NCBI GenBank assembly: GCA_015183035.1
Contig: JACZZP010000013.1
Location: 1,550,001-1,614,000, forward strand
Reading direction: 5' to 3'
Source: Meloidogyne chitwoodi
Lineage: Eukaryota > Nematoda > Chromadorea > Rhabditida > Meloidogynidae
Length of the DNA stretch: 64,000 nucleotides
The notes below the pieces were generated by a model. The model worked only from the letters and a program-made list of their open reading frames with translations, was not told the origin of the DNA and did no database searches. Below, piece after piece: positions 12,401 through 25,124 of this stretch (positions within the stretch are counted from its first letter, which is position 1; every line of letters starts with the position of its first letter). Made by a program: the position numbers and the translations under genes.

Positions 12401-12925
12401 ATGGACTTTATACTAAAAGAAAACCTTTAAGAATTTAATAACAAAAACAAAAAAAATAAAAAACATATTAGAGTTTGTTGTTCTTTTAGAGGATTTAAAA
12501 AATAAAATAAAGCTTTTTATTATCCTTTTTTCAATTTTTTTAAAAATATTTTAACTTTTCAATTATCTCAAATATACTCTCACAAAAGATTTATTTATTT
12601 TTTAAATAATTATTAAAAAAAAATAAATATATATATTCCCTCAAAATAATTAATTAATTACTATCAAAATTTATTATTAAAAAAAAACCTGTGGATTTAA
12701 AACAAGTAATTGGGCAGCTAAAGAAGGTTCAATAGCACCATTAAGTATTGCTGCTAAAGCATCAATTGTTGTAGAGGAATTATTATTATTATTATTGTTT
12801 ATTTGTTGTTGTTGTGATGATAATTCATTTATTTGTTGTTGTTTTTCTTGTTGTCCTCCTTCTTGTTGTTGAGCCATTTTTAAAGGAAAATCAATTGAAA
12901 CATTTCTTTTTGTTGATTTGAGCAT
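6471..12925 (-). CDS. fkh-7: FoxP-family forkhead transcription factor
   Basis: Sequence-specific nuclear regulator. Nine exons (12689-12925, 9299-9664, 8781-9161, 8298-8700, 8058-8206, 7567-7958, 7355-7494, 6876-7313, 6471-6826) total 2862 nt, 953 residues. Order: Gln/Asn-rich N-terminus; a C2H2 zinc finger split by an intron (CLWSQC...HLSQSH, about residues 194-218); the FoxP leucine zipper ([16 protein letters not shown], then RLQAMISHF); long Ser/Gln/Asn-rich linkers; and the forkhead domain from about residue 622 ([54 protein letters not shown]). Zinc finger plus zipper plus this forkhead is diagnostic of FoxP; fkh-7 is the C. elegans member. The tail is acidic. ATG 12925 follows a TTATTTAG acceptor (exon from about 12950). 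Upstream exons or promoters are possible. Confidence 0.9.
9665..12688 (-). other. 3024-bp first intron of the FoxP gene
   Basis: AT-rich non-coding DNA, far larger than the 40-150 bp introns elsewhere in this gene. It contains long A/T runs and many TAAA/TTTA repeats. The only GC-rich island seen is a perfect hairpin at 10867-10896. Large first introns of developmental regulators often hold enhancers or alternative promoters; here that is inference. Confidence 0.7.
10867..10896. repeat. GC-rich hairpin in the FoxP intron
   Basis: GAGA, one unpaired base, CATTTCCCG, a 3-nt loop, CGGGAAATG, then TCTC. The inner nine pairs are perfect and the outer four pair around one bulged base. It stands alone in several kilobases of A/T-rich intron. 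It resembles a palindromic protein-binding site with two TTCCCG/CGGGAA half-sites, or a structured RNA element. Function unknown. Confidence 0.5.
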
Positions 12926-12951
12926 TGACAAAGAAATAAAAAAATAAGCCT

Positions 12952-15618
12952 AAATAATTTAAATAAATATTATTTTGAAGAAATTAATTAAATTTATTTA
13001 TTTTAATGTGCCATTGATCAAAAAATAACAAAAAAGCATTTTTATATAATCTTTAATAATATTTAATAAATAATAAAGATATTTCCCTCATCAATTTTCC
13101 TTTCTCTCCAAAAAATAAAAATAATTTAAAATTCTTTTACCCATTAAAATAATAAAAAATATATCAATAAATTATATAAAAATAGCCTTTTTGCCGAGTA
13201 AAAAATTAAAAATAAAATAATAAAATTACAAAAAATTGATGAGTGATTGCAGTCTAAATAAATATATTTTTATTTTACTCTTAATTGAGATCTCTTTTTG
13301 TTGTTTTCTTTTTTTAATTAAAATAAAATAAAATTCCAAACATTTTTACAAATAAATATATTTTTTGGTTAGAAAATAAAATTAATTTAATTAATTAATT
13401 TTTGTTGCTAATCTCAATAAAAGAAGAAAAGAAGTTTAATATTATAAAAAGAAATTAACTAAAATAATATATTTTTTTAATTATTTTAAAAATTAATTTT
13501 TAATTTTTTTTAATAAAGTTTGTGATTTATTGGATTATTTTTAATTAAAAAAATAATATTTATTTTGGTCAGACTTATTGTCAATTAGTAATTTATTTTT
13601 TTAAATATAAATTAATTTAAATAAATAAATAAATATATTAATTTCACAATTCCTGATAAAAAATAAATAAAAATAAAAAAGTACAAATTGATCAAATGAT
13701 TGTTAACAAAACTCTATTAAATGAAAATAATCACAAAAATACAGTATTAAATTTTAGAAATTAATTTAATTAATAATAAGATTCCCTTAAATTTCCTAAT
13801 AAAAAACCTTTAAGCCCCTTTTCAAAAAATTCCAAGTTTATAAGGTCTAAAAAGTCTCTCATTCCTTAATTCAAAATTTTCAGGTAAAAGTACATTTAAT
13901 TTTGTACTAATTATTTATTTTTAAATATTTATTTTTTATTTATTTATTTTATAAAAATATTTATATTTGTATTTATGTATTAGTTGACGATGAAAAATGT
14001 GAATTTTAGAGGGAACGCATGTTTATTTATTTTTATTTTATTGTACATATATTGAGCGTTGCGGAATAAATAAATAAATAAATAAAAATAAAAATGTTGA
14101 GTTGTTGAGCGAGCGCTTTGGAATAATGATGTTTTGTTTTGTTTATTTTGTTGAATGGAGAAAAAGGCTTCGTTTTTTATTATTATTTGTATATATTTAC
14201 TTATATTTATTGTGTGGACCGCCCAATGCTGACTAAACTATGAAAAAAAAAATTGAAGGCCTAGTGCGAGATGTGGGACGATAGCCAAATGACAAACATC
14301 ATTCGTTCATTTTTTACCCCTTGTCTGTTTCACTGGGTAAAAAATAAGAAAATGTCAACATAAACAACAGAAAGAATTTTTCTTTTTAAAAAATAAATGT
14401 AAACAAAAAGACAAAAAAAAAAGTTTGTCAGAGAGAAGCAAACGACCAGTGGTTTTGTTGTTTACCGGCTATGAAAAATAAAATAAAAAATTTGACTGAA
14501 TATATGAATGAAAATATTTATGTAGAGGGCAACTCGAACGCGTAAACAAAATGCGAAGAATATATAAGAAAAATAAAAATGTGATGCATATTATTTGTGT
14601 TTATTTATTTATTTGTGAGGAGATTTTATTTTATTGGCGAAGAAACATAAAGCATTACAAAATGAGACAGCTGGTGCAAAGTGCGATGAGAGAGAGAAAA
14701 AGAAGAAAAAGAGAAAAGAAGAAAAGGCTGTCAGTTAGTGACGAAGTGTGGAGAAAATAATGTAAACATTTCCAGTCTCGATATTTTTTCACCCCAACAA
14801 TTTTCTCGTTTTTCTCTCATAAAAAAATATTTCCGTTTCTGTGCTCTCTTTTTGCTTTTTTTTTATCCGAGTCCCCCTCCCCATCAAATATGTACCCCCA
14901 TTCATTCCTATACTGGACAAACAACAACAAACAAAACGATAGGTCGGTCGTAAACGACATATGAAAAAGAGGGTACCCTGCCCTATCCTCCACACGCCAT
15001 GGCAGCCATTTTCTTTATTTATTTATTTATTTATATATTCATCACCGCACAAATAGCACACAAATAAACCACGGGTTAAAAGAGAAAAAAGGAGAGAAGT
15101 GTTTATTTATTTGTGAGAAATGGGGGGAATGAAAGAGGTAATAGTAGTAGTAGCACAAACAAACAAACAAACACTCGCTAAAATTCTCGGTCTTTTTCCA
15201 TCAATATAAGAACCGAGGGGTGGTCGTAGAAAATAAATAAATATATTGGAGCCTTCCCTCTTCTCTTTCTCAATCATCAATTTAAACAAGCACTTTTTCT
15301 TTTTTTTCGACCAATAAATAAACAAAACAAAAACTGTTTGACAAAAAGAAAAATAAATAAAAAATGGCCAAAAATAAATATCCAAAAGATCAACTTAAAA
15401 GATCAAAACACTTTTTTTTAATTTTTTAAAATATTAGGGTTGTATAATTGAAAAATTTGATTTATAATAGTAAGTTTTCCCTTTTTATAAAAATATTAAG
15501 TTTTATTTTTTATAAAAAATGTTGGAATGTTATTATTTTAAAGATTAAAAAAAAAATAAATAAAAATATAAATACTGTTTTATGTAGTTAATAACAATTT
15601 TAAATATATCTTCTCCAC
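12952..15618. other. Intergenic region upstream of the FoxP gene
   Basis: About 2.7 kb between the FoxP start and the desaturase stop. It contains TAAA/TTTA microsatellite runs (about 14068-14090 and 15018-15035) and a more GC-rich stretch, about 14090-15250, with purine- and pyrimidine-rich tracts. It probably holds the FoxP promoter and 5' non-coding exons. No convincing protein-coding exon, tRNA or repeat element was found; short ORFs here lack any recognisable domain. Confidence 0.5.
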
Positions 15619-18000
15619 TCATTTTCTACCATTGAAGAATTCATTAGAAATTTCGGCAACATTACGCATATGTTTTATTACAAGTTTAAATCCAGTAAAA
15701 TAATCATCTACCTAAAACAAATATATTTTAAATTAATTTTATTTATTGATATCCCTCGTAAATAATTAGGGAGGGTATAGTATTAAAGCTAAAATATCTA
15801 TCCAATTTTTAAGAGAAAATTTTTGAAAATTGAGGAAATAAAAGTAAAGAAAACAATTAATTTATTTTAAAAATATTTTTAAATTTTACCATATATGGCA
15901 ACCCATTCTCAGCGCAAAATTCCTTGACTAGTGGCATTACCTGAGATTTAATAGGATTTCTTGAAAATTTCCTCTCTCTTACCTTTCTAAGATTATGTCT
16001 AGGCATTGTAGGAAAGAGATGATGTTCAATTTGATAATTTAATCCTCCCCAAAGCCAATCAATTATTAGACCAGGTCTCATATTTCTTGTTGTATAGAGT
16101 TGAAGACAAGCATAATTACTTAGAATTGGATCATTATCTTTAAAAAATATTTTTTCGTTATTTTTTTTTAATTAAAAATTACGTGAAAATTTGTCAGTAG
16201 AGTAGTGATTATAAGTAACAACATGTGACAATAAAAAACCAGCAAAAAGTTGTGAAATTAGAAAATATTGGAGTCTAACCTAAAAATAAAAAAGAATCTT
16301 TCCAGGAGAATCCAAATCCCAAAATTGATTTTAGGTTTGAAATTTCCATGATCTGAGGGTAAACTCTTATAATAATACGTTAATTGAAGAATATTCTAAC
16401 AAAAGAATTTTAAAAACCCAATTTAAGGTCTTTCCTATTTATAAGATATTTTTTCTCATTGTTTTCTTATTCACAAAAAATAACCTGATTATTAGGTAAA
16501 AAATAATATTGAGTCAAAATCAAAGTCCAATGAGCAACAATTGTTATTTGTTCAATTAAAGCCCTTTCTCTGTGTATCTTAAAAATATTCATTATATATT
16601 TTGTTAAAATTTAAAAAAAGAAAGAAACATTGTAAAAACTTTTTTGCATTTCCATTACAAATTGAATAGTTTGTAAAAGCCAAGAAAGACGAAGTAATGG
16701 AAGTCCAAATACCCAATACAAATGTTGAAATGGAATAATTCGAGCAAATAATGAAATGCTATCTATTTTCTAAAAACATGTTTACTTAAAAATATTATCT
16801 AATTTTTTAATAATAAAATTTTTTAATCTTATTAACCGTTAATTGAGTCCCAATTGTAGCCCACAACGGTAACAAATCCAAATCTCCATCTCGACCGTCA
16901 ACATTTGTAGCAGCATGATGGATATTATGTTGATTTTTCCAACCACCTAATGAAAAACCTTGGAGAAGATTTCCACAAATATAGCCACAACAATCATTCC
17001 ACCAATGATTCTAAATAAACAAAAAAATTTTAAATTAAACTAAAATAAACCGTGAAATGCTGTTGATGGCCATACTGAAATTGTTTAAAATATAATTAAA
17101 AAATTATTTTATTTTTTGTGACTCTTACTTACATTAGAATAGAATTAAGTGATAAAATGACAAAATAGTTTTAATGAAAATTTTTATATTCTTTATAATT
17201 TTTTGAAGGAGAATAAGCTCAAAAAAACTTCAAAAATCTAAAATAACAATAAAAACCTCATGAATCATCCAACCCAGCTGTTGCCATGCCAAACCCATTA
17301 AAAGTGCGGAAAACACAAAATATTCTTTAGATTGGAGAAAAAGCGAAAAAGAAATTAGACAAATAGCTTCAGTAAATTTTCTCACAAAATAAGCATTACT
17401 TGCTTTTAATAAACCGATTTCACGGACGTGACTCCTTAGCTTTGAAAATGATTGGCAAATCTGAAAATGAACAGAAATTTTAACATAATTTGCCTCTTTA
17501 CAAAAACCTTAGCATTATCTTCTGAATTTATCAAAAATGTTCCCATATTTACGTCCATAATGCGTCTTTTAAGTTCTTTATTGTAAACATCATCCTGTAA
17601 AAAATTTTTAAGAAAATCCTGTAAATTCTAAGTCTTAGATATATTGAAAAAGTATACCCTTTCATCATTATTCCTTTGTTTATCTCTTTCTGGTGAATCG
17701 TATATTGTGTCATCCTCATTTACTGATTCAAAGGTGATTTTTGCACGATACTCTCGTAACCAAGTATATGCAATCTTTGAATTAGCGTGAAATGCATGAA
17801 AGCTTAAATTTAAATATTTAACATAAAATTTAAAAAAATTACACAGCAGTTGCATCCAAATTCCGGTATGCAAGCATTGCACCTCCGCCTGGATGAGATC
17901 TTAATAGTTGTTCGTCAACATCCAACCATTTTCCATCAATTCGTAGTCGAAAAGGAACTGCACTGGCAGGATTCTGATGGAAAGATTCATTGAGGACCAT
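15619..18000 (-). CDS. fat-3: Front-end fatty acid desaturase with cytochrome b5 domain (FAT-3/FAT-4 type)
   Basis: Membrane enzyme of the endoplasmic reticulum that adds a double bond near the carboxyl end of long-chain acyl groups (delta-6 or delta-5), using electrons from its fused cytochrome b5 domain. The b5 part is at residues 20-70: [15 protein letters not shown] and FHAFH supply the haem histidines. The three histidine boxes are HEYGHQQ (split by an intron and completed by the 24-nt exon 17051-17074), HNIHH in [13 protein letters not shown], and QIEHH in [20 protein letters not shown]; the glutamine in the third box marks front-end desaturases. Hydrophobic blocks lie between boxes. 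The protein ends NEFFNGRK. Closest by pattern to C. elegans FAT-3; delta-5 versus delta-6 specificity cannot be told from sequence alone. Confidence 0.9.
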
Positions 18001-20272
<2,272 letters not shown>

Positions 20273-20521
20273 GCAGTGTTTTGCTAAGAATGAAGAAATT
20301 AGTAGATATTTTCTTTAAATAAAAAATAGACTTTAAACTACGTTCATTATTTTTTTAAATAATATTCATAAATTTACAATTTGAAAACGTTTCCTGAGTT
20401 TACAAGTTTTAAATTTTTATCTTAAAAATTATTTATACTATAATGATTCAACAACATTATATGATATCTCGTTCCTTAATTATACTGCTGCCAATTTTAT
20501 TGTATTTCAAAAGGTTGCAAT

Positions 20522-23500
20522 ATGGCTGCAAATGACGAGAATTCTGATATCCTAACGTTCATGCCACTGTAGGCTTTTATCAGCTTTTAAGCATTTAAAT
20601 ATATAAGATTATTTTAGAGGTTCTGGTCAAGAAGTCGGGCGTTCATGTCATTTTATGCAGTTTAAAGGCAAAAGAATTATGGTAGGTTTTATTTGTTGAA
20701 TACATAGATAATTTGGAGAAGTTGATGACTAAAATATTTTTTGATTTATATTTTTTAAATTTCAGTTTGATTGTGGCATCCACCCGGTATATTTTAGAGT
20801 TCATTACTCAAATTACGTTTTTAAAATGTGTTAGGGAATGCATGGTGTTGATGCGCTTCCTTTTGTTGATTTTATTGATGTCGAGGAACTTGATTTACTT
20901 TTGATTACTCATTTTCATCTTGATCATTGTGGAGCGTTGCCTTGGCTTCTTGAAAAAACTGCCTTTCGCGGCCGTTGTTTTATGACCCATGCAACTAAAG
21001 CAATTTATCGAATGATGATTGGAGATTTTGTAAAGGTACCACATATTAAAGTTTTTATTAAAATAAGAAAAATTAAGGTTACAAAATATGGAGGTGGAGG
21101 AACAGGAGAGACGCGAATGCTTTATACAGAAGAAGATTTGGAGAGGAGTATGGACAAAATAGAGGTTTGTTTTTAGGGTTTAAAAAAATTATTTTGTATA
21201 ACCGCGACATTTTCAGAAGTTTGTAAATTTTTTAGTGTTTAATTTTTTATTATTATGTATTAGATGATCGATTTCCATGAGCAAAAAGAAGTGAATGGAA
21301 TTAAATTTTGGTGTTATGTTGCAGGGCATGTTTTGGGTGCTTGTATGTTTATGTTGGAAATTGCTGGTGTTCGTGTTTTGTACACTGGTGATTTCTCAAG
21401 ACTTGAAGATAGACATTTGTGTTCAGCAGAAGTTCCTAATGTGTCACCAGACGTTTTAATCTCCGTAAAATTTTTTCAATTAAAATTATCTTTTTCATAT
21501 ATATTCTTTTTCTTTACTTAAAGTCTACATTTAATGTTATATTTAATAGGAATCAACATATGGCACACAAATTCATGAAAATCGTGATGAACGAGAAAGG
21601 CGATTTACATCTACTGTGCATGAAATTGTAGCTCGGGGTGGTCGTTGTTTGATTCCAGCTTTTGCTTTGGGAAGGGCACAAGAATTACTTTTAATTTTGG
21701 ACGAATATTGGGAACAACATCCAGAACTGCATGATATCCCTGTTTATTGTATTAAATAAATTTGCAAAAAAAAATTATTAAAAATAGAATTTTAGATGCC
21801 AGTTCCTTAGCAAAAAAGTGTATGGCTGTTTATCAAACATTTGTTAGTGGAATGAACCAAAAGATACAAAGACAAATTTCTATCAACAATCCTTTTGTAT
21901 TTAAACATGTTTCTAATTTAAAGGTTAAAAAAGCTTTAATTTATTTATTTTTAAATAATTATTTTTAGAGTATTGATCATTTTGATGATGTTGGTCCTTG
22001 CGTTGTATTGGCTAGTCCAGGATTTTTGCAAAATGGTTTAAGTAGGGAACTCTTTGAAACTTGGTGTACCGATTCTAAAGTAATAATTTATATTTTTGGT
22101 TTTTTTAATAATAAAATAATTTTTAGAATGGTTGTATAATTGCTGGATATTGTGTTGAAGGAACGCTTGCAAAAGTAAAATTTATTAAAAATATTCTATA
22201 ATTATATTTTGGACTAACTTTTTTATTTCATTTTTTTAGCATATTCTCTCAGAACCAGAAGAAATTGTTGCTTTAAATGGTCAACGACTACCAATGAGAT
22301 TACAAGTTGCTTATATTAGCTTTTCTGCCCATACAGATTATATTCAAACATCAGAATTTATTAGAGCACTCCGTCCACCTAATCTTATTTTGGTACATGG
22401 TGAAATGAATGAAATGAATAGATTAAAAGCAGCAATACAAAGACAATATGAAGATGATACAGAATTTCAAATTGAAGTAAAATTTTAAATTTTAGTGAAA
22501 ATTAAAAGTGAAAATTTGAATTTAAAATTTTTTATTTAAAAATAAAATTTTTAGGTTTACAATCCAAGAAATACAGAATCTGTAAATTTATTCTTCAGAG
22601 GTCAGAAAACTGCAAAAGTAGTTGGTTCATTAGCAATGGAGATACCAGCTGATGGAAGTATAATGAGTGGAATTCTTGTTCGTCGAAATTTTAATTATCA
22701 CCTTTTACATTCAAATGACTTGAGTGGTTAGCTTTTAAATTAAATTTTTTTTTTTTTAAAAATTGGAGAATATTAATACTTTTTTATTCTTTGAGTGGAA
22801 TGTTTTTATTATTTTGAGCTTTTAAATATTAGCCTTTTTGTTTTTCTATTTTTTAAAAATTTTTAAGCATACACTGAATTATCTAATTCTCGACTAAGTC
22901 AACGTGAAAGTGTTTTTTATGATGGAAGTTTTGCTATTTTAATTTATAATCTCCGACAATTGTCTTCTGATGCTACTTTTGAAGAAATTATTAAAAAAGA
23001 TGATGAAATTTGTGAAAAGAAAAATTTAAAACAACAAGAAAAAGGAAATAATGCACAACCACAACCTACACATTTAGTGAAAATGTTTAAGGTAATTTTC
23101 TAAAACATTTATTTCAATATTATTTAAATTATTTTAAATTAAAAAAAATCTTTATTTTTCAGGGTGAAATTCACATTTCCTTTTATTCATCTCAACATCT
23201 TGTTATTATTGAATGGATGTCAAACCCAGTCAATGATATGTATGCTGATGCTGTTTTATCTGCAGTTTTACATGCACAGACCAATCCAATACTTGAAAAA
23301 CGTAAAAAATTATTTTGAAATTTTTTATAATTTTAAATAAATTTTAGATATTCCTAAATGTGAAGAACAAGACCAACAGAATCAACAAAAGAATGTTGAA
23401 AAAGTTCTTTTGGGTGCAATACGTGAACTCTGTGGGCCAAAAAGTAAAGTTGAATTGTCAATTTCACAACAAAAACAGATAACATCTGAAGGCACTTCAA

Positions 23501-23667
23501 ATGATGAAAGAAATAATATTTCTTCAATAATTGAATTAGAAGTTGATGGAAAATCAGCTCAAATAGATACAAAAACATTACAAATTGCTAACTGCTCTGA
23601 TATGTTACTTCATCATCTTTTAACGTCAATAACACAAAAAATAGCACATACAGTTTTACCAATTTAA
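20522..23667 (+). CDS. cpsf-3: CPSF73 (CPSF3), mRNA 3'-end processing endonuclease
   Basis: Zinc-dependent metallo-beta-lactamase/beta-CASP nuclease that cuts pre-mRNA before polyadenylation, and histone pre-mRNA, within the CPSF complex in the nucleus. Motifs in order: [19 protein letters not shown] (partly from a 21-nt exon, 20766-20786); [13 protein letters not shown], the metal-binding HxHx[70 protein letters not shown]; and [14 protein letters not shown]. The C-terminal interaction domain has a Gln/Lys-rich insert and ends AHTVLPI. ATG 20522 gives the family N-terminus, [19 protein letters not shown]. It begins 249 bp after the GAPDH stop on the same strand, so operon membership is possible but the acceptor (TTTCAAAAG, 20505-20513) is weak. 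Confidence 0.95.
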
Positions 23668-23855
23668 ATTAAAAGATTCATCGAAATAAATAAATAAATT
23701 ATTTTTTGTTACGTTTATATTTTGGATAAATTAATCCAATTTTTTTTTATTAAATAAATTGTAAATATATAAAAAATAAAAGGCAAAATGCAGAATAAGG
23801 AAATTAAAAATGAAAAAAAGAACTAGAAAGGCAATGAGAAAATTAAAAAAAGTGT

Positions 23856-24323
23856 TCAAAATGTTTTCGGCCGTTTCTGTCCCATACAAAAGCAAGCACG
23901 TAATGTTGGACCTTCAATGCTTCCACGACAGAAACATCCAATCATTTTACGACCTCCATCTTTTGAACAGAGTTCATTACATTGTTGGACTAAACATTTG
24001 TCAAAGGCACCGAAAGAACTGAAATTAAAAAAATTGTAAAAGAAGCCTTAACACAAGTTTAGAATAAAATAGCCTTAAATCAGGATCATGTTACCCCCAT
24101 TCCTGATATCAGCAATTAACTATAGAAAAGGAGTTCCCTATATAAGTCCTCTTTTCGGTTCATGAGTTAAGGTAAATATTTTTTAAAAATTAAAAAAAAC
24201 AAACCATGGCAAAGTAAAATGTGGAGAACATGTAGCACGACAATGTGAGCATTGTAAAGTCCGAAATGACTCGATAATTATTAAAGAAAAGAGGAATAAT
24301 GCCCTCAATGAAGTATTTTCCAT
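23856..24323 (-). CDS. Small secreted cysteine-rich protein, family not recognised
   Basis: Two exons, 24205-24323 and 23856-24018, join in frame to 93 residues. The splice rebuilds a cysteine codon (TG/T). Residues 1-24 look like a signal peptide: MENTSLR, then ALFLFSLIII, then ESFRTLQ. The mature part has 11 cysteines, at 25, 28, 32, 40, 48, 53, 57, 68, 70, 82 and 84, with two CxC pairs (CFC and CFC), and a basic end (KRPKTF). An odd number of cysteines leaves one free or suggests a dimer. The spacing does not match ShK, EGF or Kunitz domains. The acceptor TTAATTTCAG is strong. It lies tail-to-tail with cpsf-3, 188 bp apart. Small secreted Cys-rich proteins occur as cuticle, defence or parasitism proteins in nematodes; the role here is unknown. 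Confidence 0.6.
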
Positions 24324-25124
24324 TCTTTAAAATTTTTTGATTGATTTTAAATTTTCAAAATAAAATTAGAGGCTGAAATGAGAGGAAAAAAATTTATTTA
24401 AAAAAGAATGTTAATAATGTGTAAATAATAATAAACAAAAATAATATGAAAGAGAAAAAATGATTATGGAATAGAATTCTCTAAAAAATGTAAAAAAGTT
24501 GTTCTCTTTCTTTGTTTTTGTTTTATTGGAATTTTTATTGCCTTTTACAAATTAAACAATAATAGACACGCTTAAATTGTTCCACACTTTGTAGAAATCA
24601 ATTAGACTTAAAAAAAATTCTTTCTGCCTATAAGAAATATATGTAGATATCTTATATTGTGTTTTTTAATTTTTTGAATCTTTAAATTTTGATTTTTTGT
24701 AAACAAACTTGTATCCAAGTCAAATTAGTAAAGTTAATTTTTCTTACAATAAGTTAATTTAAATAAAGACTATTTATCCAAGTTTTTATCAAAAATTTCT
24801 AATTTAGTGTTACAATCGCGAATTGTTTTTTATATTCGTTCCAGTGCACTAAGCCTTCTCTTTTTCATAAATATCAAATTAGCAATAAGTCAAATAATTC
24901 GACTCTTTTTTTATTATGCCTTAACATATGCATTAAAAAAAATAAAAATATAGAGAATTAGGAAAATGAGAAAAAGGCATATTTTGCCTACAAAAACGAG
25001 GCATTGAAAAAGTTAATGACTGGCATTGCTTTTTAAAACATTATTAAACCATGTAGGAAAAAACAAAAAAAAGAGGGTAATAATAAAAATAATTATTTAA
25101 ATCTCTTTCAATTTTTCTTTTTGG
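24324..25124. other. Intergenic region upstream of the Cys-rich gene
   Basis: About 800 bp of AT-rich DNA between the Cys-rich gene start and the stop of the large Asn-rich gene. It should hold the promoter of the former and the 3' UTR of the latter. No TATA-like box in the right orientation, tRNA, repeat element or further ORF was convincing. Confidence 0.5.

Noticed and set aside
14551..14995. Overlapping short ORFs on both strands in the FoxP upstream region
   Set aside because: No domain, no splice-consistent partner exon, and repetitive Lys/Arg/Phe composition typical of A/T- and purine-rich DNA.
24840..24850. TGCACT upstream of the Cys-rich gene, close to a motif reported upstream of Meloidogyne gland effectors
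   Set aside because: The last base does not match on either strand, and one near-hit in hundreds of bases is expected by chance.
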